A stretch of DNA of 64,000 bases from Pleurostoma richardsiae. Lineage: Eukaryota; Ascomycota; Sordariomycetes; Calosphaeriales; Pleurostomataceae. Shown here piece after piece: positions 48,408 through 60,223 of the stretch; positions within the stretch are counted from its first letter, which is position 1; every line of letters starts with the position of its first letter. The position numbers and the translations under genes are program-made. The notes under the pieces are model-generated. The model searched no databases. It saw only the letters and a list, made by a program, of their open reading frames with translations, and was not told where the DNA came from. Where the stretch lies: assembly GCA_030052745.1 (NCBI GenBank), contig JANBVO010000025.1, forward strand, positions 124,001 to 188,000, given 5' to 3'.

Positions 48408-49264
48408 TTATAGCAGAGCACTCAGACGAGTTCACACATACCTTACTTTGGCGTCATTGCTTCGCACCTAGATTAGCCATCCCTGATGGTGTGTTCGATA
48501 GGTTGGCTAGGCCTGTAGAAGATTGCTGTATCCGACTCAGAAGTTGAGCCAGTGGAGTCTTCAGGCTTATTTTGCGGCAACGTTTAATGTCTTGAGGGCG
48601 GACGTCGCAGCAGAAGCCCCCGTGTTTCCCAGTCGAACCGAGTAGGTCATTAAGAAGGGCTCTAAAAGGAACCAAATCGGAAGACATTGGCGGGGAAATG
48701 GCCTTCCAGGTAAGTGACCGGTTAGTGGGCACGTAGTGAAGGGATTCGGTGGCGTGCCCTACAGTTGCAAGTATCAGATTCCTACCAACAGGGTGGTAGT
48801 AGGCATCGATCAACTGTTTCTACAACCTGTCACCCGGGCAGAATAGGATGCTTCAACAACTTGAATTGTCCTCCCTTACGTACGCAATCAGCATCGAGGT
48901 GTTCTCTGGTGTCACTTCACTCACTTGATTGGCGTCTACGCCATCTATCCCTGCCCCTGTCTGGATCGGTGCCTCCACTCGCACTCGGCCAAATGGTATT
49001 GCCCTGACCCCACCCACTCCTTCTGAGATGCTGGTCCATCTGGGAATCCCGCAGCAGCTCCAATGTTGTGAAGAAACAAGATATCATCAGCGCACGCGGC
49101 TATCTACAGATCACTAGTAACTTGGACTAGCTCTTCTCATAGCCCCAGATCCGTCGTTGTTGAAGGCTCTTCAGATCCCCGAGGCATGGACGCGGCCGGC
49201 TGACGAGACTCCATAACATACACGGGACACATAAAGAGCAGCCCCTTCCCTTTTAGCCGACAGC
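47905..49264. promoter_or_regulatory. Divergent region between sugar porter and GH79 gene
   Basis: 1.36 kb, presumably holding both promoters. It contains an AGGC microsatellite (48377-48407), and a TATA-like CATAAAG lies about 45 bp upstream of the GH79 start. No supported gene is seen; a minus-strand frame at 48.45-48.81 kb is not called. Confidence 0.45.
48377..48407. repeat. Tetranucleotide microsatellite (AGGC)n
   Basis: Seven perfect AGGC units plus AGG, in the divergent sugar-porter/GH79 upstream region. Confidence 0.92.
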
Positions 49265-51076
49265 ATGAGAGCCTGGACGATACGTGTGATAGATATGGCC
49301 TCTATACGCTCTTTTATAGTGCTGTCTAGCTTTCTGGCGGCTGCGACCCGGGCTAGCCCATCTCTGACACTGCCGGCCGCAGCGCCAGGCAACGCGTCCG
49401 GAATTGTTGACCCCGACTTTGCCGGCTTCGCATTTGAGCAGGCTTCCTTCGTGGAATACGCTTTGAACAATGACGGCACGGTCAACAATTTTTCAAAGAA
49501 CCTCATTGCTGCTATAACTACCAGAACCGGAGGAAAGCCATTGATCCGCCTGGGAGGAACCAGTGCCGATTATGCTCGGCTCCTACCAGGCCAGGAAACG
49601 CCGGCGCTTCCCAGGGCCGAAGTCAAGTACGTAGTTGTCATGATTCCGTTGCGAAATGCCGGTGCCCTACTTACTTTCAGAAACATAGCAACTTACAGGA
49701 TGTGGGAGGCACGACAATCGGACCCTCATTTTGGGATCTCTGTGACAGTTTTCCCGACGCGAAGTATATAATCCAGACTCCGCTTGCTATTACGAATATC
49801 AGCGAGACTGTTGCTTGGGCAAAAAGTGTAGTAGAGCACATCGGAATCGACAAAATCCAGTCATTCGAGCCGGGAAATGAGCCAGACCTGTATCCGACCG
49901 CTGGTCTTGGCCCTCCGACGTTTCAGGGGAAGTTCACCAACGCAACCTATGTCGGAAACTTCACAACGTATGCCGCAGCAATATCCGATGCTGTTGAGAT
50001 ACCATCGGGCCCATTCTTCCAAGCTTTCGATGTTTCCGTGCAGCTCGGGAACAATGTCGGAAGAGAAGCATATATCTTAGACGTTCCGACCGTATTCGGT
50101 CTCGGCATAGACGATGACAACATAGTCAAAACCGGTGAGTATTCACACTTGTCGGAGTTAGGGATAGACTTTACTCCAGTCTCTGCATCTAGCATTACAG
50201 CTTGCTCAACCCTGCTGACGGAGTATAGTTGCTCACCATTACTACCAAACCAACGGTGGCAGTGCTTCAACTCTCGCATCCGGTCTCATGACCCGCAGCA
50301 AGATGACCAGCCATGTCAATCTCTTTAAGCCCGCCATAGACTGGCTCAAAGAGAACAAGCCGTCCATTCCGTGGGTATTCTCAGAGATTGGCAACTCTCT
50401 CAACCCTACACGTACGCGTCTTCGCCGGACTAGTTGAGACAAATGCTGACCCCGATGCGAAGATGACTACTCATATCAGAGCACCTTAGGCTCAGCTCTC
50501 TGGCAGGTCGACTTTCAGCTTTACTCTCTCAGTATCGGCGTGGCACGCTTCAACTTCCAGCAGATTATGCACTCTGGGTTCGACCTTTGGCTGCCGGTCC
50601 TCTCAGCCGGCATGGAACCACAGGTATACTCAAACTTCTACGCGCAGCCCTTCGTCACGGACTTCGTAGGCAAGAGCGGGAAGGCGCAGGTTGCCGAGCT
50701 GCGCATTACCGACGAGTCAACAGGCAACTGGGCCGCATACGCAGCTTTCGAGGACGGCCTACCGAAAAGGCTCGTGCTACTCAATATGAACTACTGGAAC
50801 CGGACTAGCTCAACTTCCGCGCGAGCCAGCCAGACGATTTCAATCCAGGTTCCCTCCGGTGTTGACAGCGTGAAAGTCGATTTACTGAGCAGCCCCGAAG
50901 GAGCTGGTGTTAAGGCGGACTCTATAACTTACGCTGGGAGTCAATGGACTTATGCTAGTTTGGGTGAGGAGGTGAAGGGTGTCAGAAATGACTCTCAGAC
51001 GCTGGAGGTCCAAGGCGGTGTTGTGCCCATTACGGTCTATCAGAGCTCCGCAGTTCTTGTTCATTTACAGAGTTGA
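49265..51076 (+). CDS. Secreted GH79-family glycosidase (beta-glucuronidase-like)
   Basis: Four exons: 49265-49630, 49699-50134, 50229-50411, 50463-51076; 532 aa. A second Met (49295) begins an ideal signal peptide (MASIRSFIVLSSFLAAATRA), so the true start may be there. The catalytic acid/base is Glu183 (EPGNEPDLY) and the nucleophile is Glu320 (VFSEIGNSL). The block ALWQVDFQLY...QQIMHSGFDLWLPV and the C-terminal beta-domain match GH79. Many NxS/T sites suggest glycosylation. Family enzymes remove beta-glucuronic acid or 4-O-methyl-glucuronic acid from arabinogalactan and similar polymers. Donors of introns 1 (GTAGTT) and 3 (GTACGC) are weak, but the joins restore conserved sequence (NPTHDYSYQSTLGSALW). 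Confidence 0.9.
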
Positions 51077-51403
51077 GTGATCCTTGGGCTTTTATCTTCA
51101 AGACCAGATGATATTGACAAAAGGAATTGCTTTAGAACGAAACGTGACTGGGTCAATCAGCGGGGGAACTCAAACTCAAGTCCCTTTAGCTGGACTTAGG
51201 TTTTTGGGGCCCATCGCGGCCGCAGTAAGGAGGAGTGTGAGAAAGGGAAGCTAGAGGAGATGGATATCACGGAGGCAAGACGGTGAAACTGCTAGAGACG
51301 ACTGAGGTATAGTTACACTAGCGTCTTCCGAACTCCATGACCCGGGAGACCTTCGAGACCAACGCCTGTACAGTCCACTCAATCAACACATCGGACAGGG
51401 GAG
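51077..51403. other. Convergent spacer after GH79
   Basis: Short spacer (327 bp) between convergent genes; only 3' ends are expected here and nothing else is seen. Confidence 0.4.
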
Positions 51404-53375
51404 CTATGAGTCTCTCACTTCTATAAGCTGAGCAGGAGACACCTGGTTTTGTAATCGCCTGCTTTTCGTTGGGCTTGTCATTAGGAGTTTGAACCTCATA
51501 CCAGGTCCTCCTTCAAAAATGATGGCAGCAAACATTTTCAGTAACGCCCAGTAGTCATGATCCCACTTTTGCTTCTCAAAGCCGGCGAGGTCGTCAACGA
51601 TGCAAAAGAGGGTCATATGCTGTGGTAATTTCCTCACTACCAATGCAAAGATCTCACATAGTGTCACCGTTGAGAGTGCCTCGCGGTTGCCGTCGAAGCC
51701 CCCAAGGTTTACGGCGTCCAAGTGGGCGCTCGGCCAACTGTGTAGAAGCTGGGCAAGTATACTCCTGATCAATCCTCGGGGGCCTGCGAGCTCGTCATTG
51801 GAAGCGACATGCTCGCCACAGAAGAAATGCAGGGTGATCGTGGTGCCGGCGTCTCTCCTTCGGAATAGCTGTACCATGTTGCCACAGAAATATGAGATAG
51901 GCGATGTCTTTCCGAACCTAGAAGAGTCCAGATGGGACTCGATATAAATCAGGTCCGACCCGGTGCCGGCCAGCCAGTTCTGGAACTGTATGCTGGCGAG
52001 GATGATTGCCCCTACGGACTTGGACGCCGAGTCAAACTCTTCACTTTGCCGAAGAACCACGGCCAGGTCATGGGAATCTGTACCGTGCCGAACTCCAAGT
52101 GCCTGTAGGAGAGCTGCAAGCTGCCCTGGGGTTGAAGCGTGCTTCGGAGACTGTGGGCTGCTCTCTTGATCGAACAAGATAGCTGTAGAAGGTAAGCTTC
52201 TTCAGGTTCTAGACATCATACGCCAAGGTTCAGAACTTCACTTACTCGATACACTATCCGTAAGCATCCTGAATAATGAATGTTGACTGGTAAGAGCGTA
52301 GTTGAGCTGCTCAATAATACAGTTCTGACGCTGAGTCAAATCGGCCATACGAGAATCGAATTCTTCGTAGTGTTCATTCAGGCTACGGACACCTTGACCA
52401 ACGTTAGAAGTTAAATCGTGAATCTGCTCCACGTGCACCCTAATGTGCTTTGTCGTCTTGTCGATCTCTTCGGTGTCGAGGTAAGTCTCCACTGCCATAT
52501 CGTCGCGAAGAATCCCGGCACAGGCTTCAACTCGCTTAGCACTCTTGCGGATTGCCTCCAACAGGTCATCGGCCTTCCGCCCGCGAAAATGATTCGCCAC
52601 TTTATCAGCTATATGAATTGTCAGCTAAACCTGGTACTGGTCTTGCCTTCGCGTGAAAGACCTTACAAAATGTCTTGGGTGCTATAACTTCGACCAGGCT
52701 CGGGATGGTGTCGAAGAGCGTCACCTTCAAATCGTCGATGGCGTCGTGAAGTCGTTTCTCCTTAGGGAAATGCTTATACTTGTTACAAGCGGACACAAGA
52801 ATGGCGGGAATATCCTCAAAGACATCTAGAATCTCTCGTCGCAGAGACTCTCGGCGTTGCGTCAACTGTGCGCCGTTAGAATAGAACGTCACAACTCCTC
52901 CTAAGAGGTCCATACATCAAAGACCATGCTCAAGCCACCCTGAAGAGAGCTTAACTCGGGTGGCAGAGCGGCAAGAGCGACACCAAGCAATCGCGACACG
53001 TTCGTCACTTTCTTACGGCTTCTTGTGAAGAATCCTCTCTCTGCCCGTTCACTCTTGGCAGCAGCCGCCTGGGCAATCTTCAACTGCTTGAGCATATCAG
53101 ACCACGAACAAGACGTAGGGTTGAAGCCAAGCCTCTCTCCTTCCAGTTCGCCGTACTCGTGCAGAGCGTCCATGAACTCGCTAAGAAGCCTTAGCATTGG
53201 CCTCTGAGTTCTGAGAACTCGCCTGGTGTGCGCACCGATACTTATCCATTGCCTCGTATTGCGATCGCAACTCGTTGACGTTTGAGAATGCCGGATGCAA
53301 TTCAGCAATGTCTTGTCCTCTCAGTTGCAAATATTCATTTACAAACTCAGCAGGCTCCTTCTTTCGAGCTGACAT
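51404..53375 (-). CDS. DUF7708-like helical protein with degraded STAND/NACHT-type NTPase domain
   Basis: Five exons on the minus strand: 53375-53236, 53189-52916, 52865-52667, 52599-52246, 52182-51404; 581 aa. The N-terminal 230 residues are helical and resemble the DUF7708 domain that precedes NACHT modules in fungal STAND proteins (SLLGVALAALP-like, LRREILDVFEDIPAIL, LFDTIPSLVEVIAPK). A coiled coil (about 240-320) follows. An NTPase-like region has GKT at 413-415, but Asp408 stands where the first P-loop Gly is expected. It also has a conserved-looking FFCGEHV...LAGPRGLIRSILAQLL and a Walker-B-like FCIVDDLAGFE (Asp519-Asp520). No WD40, TPR or ankyrin repeats follow, so it is short for a STAND receptor. 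The first intron is only 46 nt and its splice sites are weak. The function is unknown. Confidence 0.75.
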
Positions 53376-54299
53376 TCTGGACTGGGCAAGTGTACGGGAC
53401 TGCAGATCAACACTCAAAGAGCCTGTTGATCGCAGGCAAAGTCTAGAACACGCGTCCTGGGGTAGCGGAGCCTCGTTATTACTGAGGGATTGAGACGTGG
53501 AGGAAAGTGCCTAGCAGCTTGGAGAGGAACTGCATATGACTCCCCCACGGGACGCCTCGAATAGGACACACTGGTTCCTGGTTCTTCCGAAAGGAACGAA
53601 CGTGTGTCACCCTGGGGCGGACAGCAAACTCCTGAGACCTGCCAATCACAACTCATGGGCTTATCAAGGTGTAAGTCGACGTTAGGCGTTCTACCTGTGG
53701 AAGATGACAAATGGTCCGCGGAAAGCCTCGCAAGCCTCGCCGGAGAAGTCTGCCTTTAACATACTCACCGATATGCGGAATGCCATTGGCCTAGTACTAC
53801 TGCAGGTCTGACGGACGGCAGCCTCAAACAGTTGTTCTGCAGCTAAGCTGCAGCTTCGGGCTTACTGGTGCCTTGCTATTGGTGGGTTGTTAGTGAGGTG
53901 GTGTCGCCAGAGTTGCACATTTTGATGCACGTCTGTTAAGGCAATTTCATCGTTGCCTCGTGGGATCCGAGAAGACTAGTAGATAGAGCAGATAAAACTT
54001 GCCACAGGGGAGAGGGGAGATGTTGCAGCACCCACCAAGCAGCATAGCCCGTCGTTCTATCGAAGTTCATATCGCATGACAGGCTTCCCTTGTCTCTTAT
54101 TACTCCACGGTCGAGATCGTAAGCTTCATTCTTTCAAGTTTTACAATGGTCAAAGAAGCAGTGAGTCTCGCAAGTCATGCCGATAATAAAATAAAGTGAC
54201 TGATTCGGAGGAAAGACCCTCTCGTCTTCAGCGCTGGTATCGGCCCGGGCGTTTGATGACAGCCGTCTCGCTGTAGAACCTGACCAGCTCGGCCGCTTT
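53376..54299. promoter_or_regulatory. Divergent region, NTPase-like and AAA genes
   Basis: About 920 bp between divergent starts, with no supported gene; presumably two promoters. Confidence 0.4.
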
Positions 54300-57200
54300 A
54301 TGGAGCGCACCCCAGCTCAGGATGAGAGCCCGGATACCCTCGAGGCAGACCAGAAGGCCACCATTGATCCTAGTACTAAGGTCGATTCTCGTACAGAGGT
54401 TACAGATGAGGTTGAAGACCAGCCGCTGCCTCTGTACCTTGGCCAACGTGCTATCATCCCGGAGGTACGAAAGTGCAATATCGCACAATACAAGAATCGC
54501 TTTAAGGGCGCCGATGAAGCTCTGTATGCCGTGGATGTGCTCGAAACAGACAACTTCTTCGTCCAGGAAGTCCAAGAGGAGCTTAAGTTGCGGCAAGCTC
54601 TTCCGAAACGAAAGAACCCTAAAGACAGGAAGACCTCAAAATCCAAGCTGCCAGCTATAGCGAAGCCTATCCGCAAAATGAAGGCGGGGAACAAATTAAT
54701 CGAAAGAATCCGGATACAGTCACCTGCGCTTCTGCAGATCATCTCTGTCGGTCCTTCCCAGGAACAGAAGACCGCCGGTAGGATTTGCTGACAATGTGTA
54801 GCGAGTTATGCATCAATCCTGGGACAGCCGGCCGCGCACATTCTTCCGGTCTTTCAGCCCTCTGATATACTTCCACGGTGACATCCTCGAAGTATTCCGG
54901 GAACTGGACGCTAAATGGGGCAACTCTGACGGCTATTCTGACGTTCACGACGCCAGCCGGACACCTGCAAGCTTGGACGAAATTCATGAATCAGAGGGGT
55001 CCGGCTCGGTGGACGACTCTCCGGCAGCATTAGAAGAGCTGAGGTGCTACGTCGAGTTCATGGCAAGGGAGATCTTGCCTCTTTACTCACAGTTCGATAA
55101 CCTGGAGGCTACGTCCAACGCCAAAGTGCGTTTCCGTGACCTCTGGTATCTCTTCAGGATCGGGGACCTCATATACCGTCCTATAGGTACCGATAAGGAA
55201 GTCAACAATCCAGCCCTCGGTAATAGGACTTGGCGTGTATACGGCATTCGTACCCCTTGGTCAAGGTACCGAATCGAACCGGTAGACCATCGAAACTACC
55301 TCGATGAGGACTCGGAGCGCCACAGTTTTGCACTTTATGCCTACTACATCGACTTCACCGGGGACGAGTTCGGGATTGTTTCACAAACATTTGAGATACC
55401 ACCGTACGATGGCGAACGCCTGGTCACGTCATTGAAAGTTTTCCCGTTCCGGTTCGCACCGAATTGGAGAGACTCATTGGAGGCTTATAAGGTTGGTTAG
55501 CAATATCTCAAATAGAGTCGAGTCGACCATGGTCTAACTCGATTTAGGGTCATGGACGCAAGTTTCTTCATTATATAGAGAGCCGGCATGCGGTCTACAA
55601 CTGGTGGACCATGATCTTGACGCCTAGTGGTGATCCAACGACAGATTCTGATGGCAACGTCCTGAAGCGTCCGGAGTACGTGGACAGTGAGGTTATAGTC
55701 GATTTTGTCGAAGCTATACAGACCTCACCTTCTTGGCAACCAACTTTGACTATCTTAAAACCCCAGGAGCCCAACCCGTCAACCACTGCCGACGACTTCT
55801 ACATTTGCTGGTGGTCAGACCCTGAGAGGACCAGGCTCTTGGCTGAGACAGCTGAGATAGTTGTCCTCAGTAGCGGAGTTTCCGCATTCGAACATAACAG
55901 AAATCTCACCCGTGACAGATTTCTTGCGGCAGTCCGAGAGAACGACAGGAATGGCGTGCTCACCACAGCCAAGTACCTACGCGACGAGGATCTGCCACTC
56001 CTCCCATCACGCGTCTTCGCCTATGTCCTCCGGGATAGGAAGTTTGTCCCAGTAGACATTCAAAAAATACAGCCTGTCAAAGAGTCCTACGACGCATGGG
56101 ATTGCCTTAAGATAGATACAAGCACGAAGACGCTCGTTAGCTCTCTAGTTTCTGATCACTTCAGCCGAAAAAAAGATGACAAGAGAGACGGCATAGAGCG
56201 CAGCTCCCTTGACCTGATCAAGGGCAAGGGTAAAGGGCTGTTTATCCTACTACACGGAGTGCCCGGTGTCGGAAAGACTGCATCTGCCGAGGCTGTTGCC
56301 CAAGCATTCGGAAAGCCACTATTCGCCATTACCTGCGGCGATCTTGGCTTGACGCCTGGCGAAGTTGAGACTGCTCTGCGCCGAATCTTTCGGCTTGCCA
56401 ATGCCTGGGACTGCGTCTTACTTCTCGATGAGGTTGACACCTTTTTCTCTCAGAGATCGCGAGGTGATTCTACTCTGACAAAGAATGCCTTAGTATCAGG
56501 TAAGCGTTCCCAGTACCAGGTGGTGAGGGTCTTGAGGGACATGCAATCATTTGAACCATTCTCCTATACTATGACAATGGGGTCAGAGGCTCATCGCATT
56601 AGTCTTCCTACGTGTTCTCGAATATTATGACGGCCTACTCTTCCTGACCACGAACCGCCCAGGTGCGCTTGATGAGGCCTTCAAGTCTAGGATCCATCTC
56701 AAACTGTACTACCCACCCCTGGACTTTGATCAGACGATGGATATCTGGGAGATGAATATTCAACGCCTCCGCAAAGCCGAGCGAGAACGCTGTGAAGGCA
56801 CGGATGAGGATCCCATCCTCATATCCGAAAAGGAGATTCTCCGCTTCGCCAGCCTCCTATTCAACCAGGACAAGGGAAAGTTCAGGTGGAACGGGCGGCA
56901 GATCCGTAACGCCTTCCAGATCGCGTCGTCGCTGGCCTGCTTCGAGTCGCGCAGAGATGGCACCCAGCCCCAGCTGACGGTCAAGCACTTCAGGACGATC
57001 CATAACGTCACTGAGGATTTTGACCACTTCATGGAGGAGACTGCGGGCAGGACCGACGGCGAGCTGGCGTTTACCCGTGGTGACCGCGCAGACCACTGGA
57101 GCAGGGAACCGGCTAGGGCAGAGACCTCACAGGCAATTCTCGATCCGGCCCCTCCACTCTCCCCGGCCGGCGCCCAGCTCGGAGGGAGGCGGTCTCTGGG

Positions 57201-57618
57201 ACAGCGGCCGCCTTCATTCGGCGCCGGGCGGCGCCCCGTCAGCCCGATGGGCGGTTTCGACCTGAATGCGTCTGAACCGTCCAACATATTCGGACTCCAG
57301 CCTTCACCATCTCCCAGTCCGGCCCAGCCACGCCCGCTCTTCCACAGCAGGCCATCGATCTCTTTCAACGACGGGCCGCTTGTCCCACTTGGGAACTCCG
57401 AACCGCGTCCGCATAGAGGCTCGGACGACCTTGGCTCCGGTGACAGATACGGCCACCAAGACGTCGCATACTCGCCGACATACGGTGAAGCTGAAGGGTC
57501 AGGCAGCAACCTGGGTGGCCGGAGGCGGGAGCTTGAGAGAACGGATTCTGATCCGCAGGCAGCGCGGAAGAGGAGAAGGATGACTGAGTACGACGACGAC
57601 AGAACACCCTTTGGGTGA
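54300..57618 (+). CDS. Large AAA ATPase of the fungal DUF7025 type
   Basis: Four exons: 54300-54746, 54802-55491, 55548-56499, 56603-57618; 1034 aa. A charged N-terminus leads to a DUF7025-like region (about 135-420; YSQFDNLEATSNAKVRFRDL, FRIGDLIYRP, GRKFLHYIESR). The single AAA module has Walker A Gly616-Thr623 (GVPGVGKT), Walker B Asp673-Glu674 (LLLDEVDTF), a sensor TTNRPGALDEAFKSRIHL, and a lid. The tail is Pro/Ser/Gly-rich and ends in a basic KRRR patch. Donors of introns 1 (GTCGGT) and 2 (GTTGGT) are non-consensus, but the joins restore SPALLQIISRVMHQSW and EAYKGHGRKF. An ATP-driven remodelling function is likely. The substrate is unknown; related genes are multicopy in moulds. Confidence 0.87.
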
Positions 57619-57976
57619 TTAAAACGGGTTCTTGTTTAAGATGTTTTAGGAGACAATTCGGAGATCTAATAATCATCTAATTAGTCTCTGCGCCTATTCT
57701 CTTCATTATCCCCCCCCGGGGAATAATTAGAAGACAACGTCCTTTTTAAGAAATATAGCTCTTTCTTCAGGCTGAGACTCCTAGGACTCAAGTCTGTCAA
57801 GGCCGTCATCCACACTTAAGATATGTTGACTCACCATGCCCACCAACTCAACCCTACTAAAGCCTTATGACTACGGCCCTTACTCCATTGAGATTTCTCC
57901 AGAAGATTGTCTTTAAACCTAGTTTTCACCCTCTACCCGCGAGCGTGAGATGTCTAGCAGGATCTGCCGACGAGCT
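57619..57976. other. Convergent spacer after the AAA gene
   Basis: About 360 AT-rich bases with a C8 run near 57710; only 3' untranslated sequence is expected. Confidence 0.4.
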
Positions 57977-58909
57977 TCAATCATCCACCGGCCAGATAGA
58001 CGGTGTCGCGCCAGCCATGATATTGAAGCGCCGAGCTGCCGGGAAGCGGGTTGCTTTGCGTTGGACCTCGGCCAGCATCCTGCTTTCCCTCCTATACCAG
58101 CCCGTCGCAATCCAAGCGAACAAATCCCACCGAAGTCGGTCGAATCTTCCCCAGTGCTCGGGGATTATGAAGTTGCGCATGCCGGCGTGCTCGAAGTACC
58201 TCGGGTACCAGCCCGCCTCATCCCAATCCACCAGCCAGAGATTTTTCGTCGAATCCTCAAGTATCATATTCCGAGGGGCGAGGTCATGATGCGTAAAGAC
58301 CAGGCCGCCCTCCTCAGGACGGGTCGGCCCTTCGCAGCTCTGCCTATGTTCTTCTGGACTCTTACCCGCCTCTCTGCGGAACGATACGAGATTCCACCAG
58401 AAGTTGACGACAGACGCAATCGTCGACGACAGTGCACGCGTGGGAATACCGTATCGATCCTCCAGCCAGATTGAGCGACAGAGACCCGTGCCCAACGATC
58501 CGGCAGTCGGACTTGTAGCTGTTCGCATCCGCCGCACCATCCCTCGCACCTGGAAGGCCAGCCGAAGCGTGGTAAACCAGCCAAGACTGGTCCAGGCATC
58601 CAAGAGAGTAGGCCCATAGATGCGGTCTTGGATGCATTCGACATACACAGATCCTTTGACAACGCGTTTAATGCAGGGGGTGCGGATGTTGAGTGCCTTG
58701 GCCTTGGCAATGGCAAGATTCACATCCTCCAGCTGGTCCTCGGTGTATCGTTTCGTGACATAGGATCCCGAGATCGCAATCACGTGTGCACTGCCGGCTT
58801 TTGACTCTCGTAGTCGGGCGATGTAGTCTGCGAGCTCCGCGTCTGGGAGGCTGTCTACAGGATCCGATGCTTCTTCCGCGGCCGCTTCGCCCTCATGTCC
58901 CGGGGCCAT
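57977..58909 (-). CDS. Aminoglycoside-phosphotransferase-fold kinase
   Basis: Single-exon model of 310 aa from ATG 58909; the open frame extends upstream and an extra 5' exon is possible. The kinase-like fold has a Lys in the first strands (VTKRY), a hinge region (YVECIQDRIYGPTLLDAW), the catalytic loop FTHHDLAPRNMILED (about residues 211-225; H-x-D-x4-N) and the metal-binding LVDWDEAGWYP. Fungal members of this family (APH, Pfam PF01636) are abundant and mostly uncharacterised. They probably phosphorylate small molecules rather than confer antibiotic resistance. It lies convergent to the AAA gene and divergent from the first DUF7770 gene. Confidence 0.88.
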   Translation of the reverse strand: MAPGHEGEAAAEEASDPVDSLPDAELADYIARLRESKAGSAHVIAISGSYVTKRYTEDQLEDVNLAIAKAKALNIRTPCIKRVVKGSVYVECIQDRIYGPTLLDAWTSLGWFTTLRLAFQVRGMVRRMRTATSPTAGSLGTGLCRSIWLEDRYGIPTRALSSTIASVVNFWWNLVSFRREAGKSPEEHRQSCEGPTRPEEGGLVFTHHDLAPRNMILEDSTKNLWLVDWDEAGWYPRYFEHAGMRNFIIPEHWGRFDRLRWDLFAWIATGWYRRESRMLAEVQRKATRFPAARRFNIMAGATPSIWPVDD

Positions 58910-59565
58910 CAGCGGCACAGAGGATGGACGCGGATATCCGATGTGTTGTGGTGGGTCTGACCTGCTGCTCCCCTACGGAAGACGACAGCTACTTCTTCCG
59001 TGCTCTCCCTTCGCGAAGCCAAGCGCGAATATGAAACTCGGAAGCTGAGCCCACTGCTGGCCAGGCCCAACAAGGCGCTAACAAATCACGTGTATGCGTG
59101 CAACCGTCCGTGCCATTCAAAAGTCTCAGGACCCCAAGATGCAGTTGATCCAACGCCGTCATATCTCAATAGCAACCAGTGCTACCCGGCCTGGTAGCGA
59201 CGGTAGGCTAAAGCCAGTCTGACCTGCTCCCCATCGCATAATCCTGGTCTTAGGTTTTCGTGGTTCGCTCAAATGGCTTGTCGCACTACCGCCGGCCATT
59301 CCGCTGACCATGAGCGCCAGAGTTCAGGCGCTTAATCACTGCGAGCATAGTAACTCGGCGTGCAATGTAGCCTCAGGGAAACCTCCATGTGCTGAAAAGC
59401 GCTACTAGCCGATGAATATCTTTCGTGTATAAACATGTATCATGCCCTCCAGTCATGGAGTTCAAGACCCCTCGTAATGAAAACACGGCCCTTAGGCGAA
59501 CTCTTTGGGCCTTGCGCATCGTGGCCAAGTGCTGAGCAAAGATCTTCGGTTATATCATCTTGATT
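58910..59565. promoter_or_regulatory. Divergent region, kinase and DUF7770 gene
   Basis: About 650 bp with no supported gene; presumably both promoters. Confidence 0.4.
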
Positions 59566-60223
59566 ATGTCCAGTATCTCCCCTTCAACCGGTAACACGTG
59601 TCTGCGCTGTAAGTTGCCATTTGTTTTCCCAAAACGTTCCTTTCAGTAAACCCGAAACTTGACATTATGAGGGTTCCTCAGCCGCAAGTCCACTGGATGG
59701 AAACTGGGATAGCAACAAGCTTGAGCAGGGTGCTTTCACTAGCCAAATCAGAGCCATCCACCTCGTCGCATATCAGAACAAAAGCAATAAAGGCGACGGA
59801 GATGGTCTGCCGGCAACCAATCACTGGTGTACCTTCCTGGAGCTCACGGACCGCACATCAGTCAGGCTTGACATGATGCCCGGGTATGGGAGCGACGGTT
59901 TGCGAGGCAAGATCGAGATCTCGTCTAAGAAATACAGCTGTACCAACAGCAGTATCAAGACCCTTACATTTGCCGCGACTCTAGGTGTTACCGTCCAGAG
60001 AATTGTCGACCTCATCTCACAGAAAGGAAGACAGAAATATCAGTTCACTCCAGAATGGGAGGGCTGCAGATACTGGAATTCGGTATTCCTTGAAGATCTA
60101 GAAATTTCGGGGTGCATCGAAAGAGGAAGTGCGGAGGCAGCGGCGACGGCTTTGTCGTTCTACTGGGTGTTTCCGCGCGGGAAGGAGAAGCGAGATATGG
60201 GAAAAGGGACATTTCGCAAGTAG
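59566..60223 (+). CDS. DUF7770 protein, copy 1
   Basis: Two exons: 59566-59608 and 59682-60223; 194 aa. The 43-nt first exon is supported by a strong GTAAGT donor and a CTCAG acceptor that joins in frame to GNWDSNKLEQGAF. This aligns with the same region of the second copy (NNWDLDNLITG). Conserved blocks are IRAIHLVAYQN, TNHWCTFLELT, MMPGYGSDGLRGKIE and FTPEWEGCRYW, followed by GTFRK at the end. DUF7770 proteins are small, fungal, cytosolic-looking and of unknown function; there is no signal peptide or membrane segment. It is followed in tandem by a diverged paralogue. Confidence 0.85.

Noticed and set aside
54778-54805. 28-nt intron option in the AAA gene (GTAGGA donor)
   Set aside because: Too short to splice; a 55-nt intron (54747-54801) with a GCTGAC branch restores conserved sequence instead.
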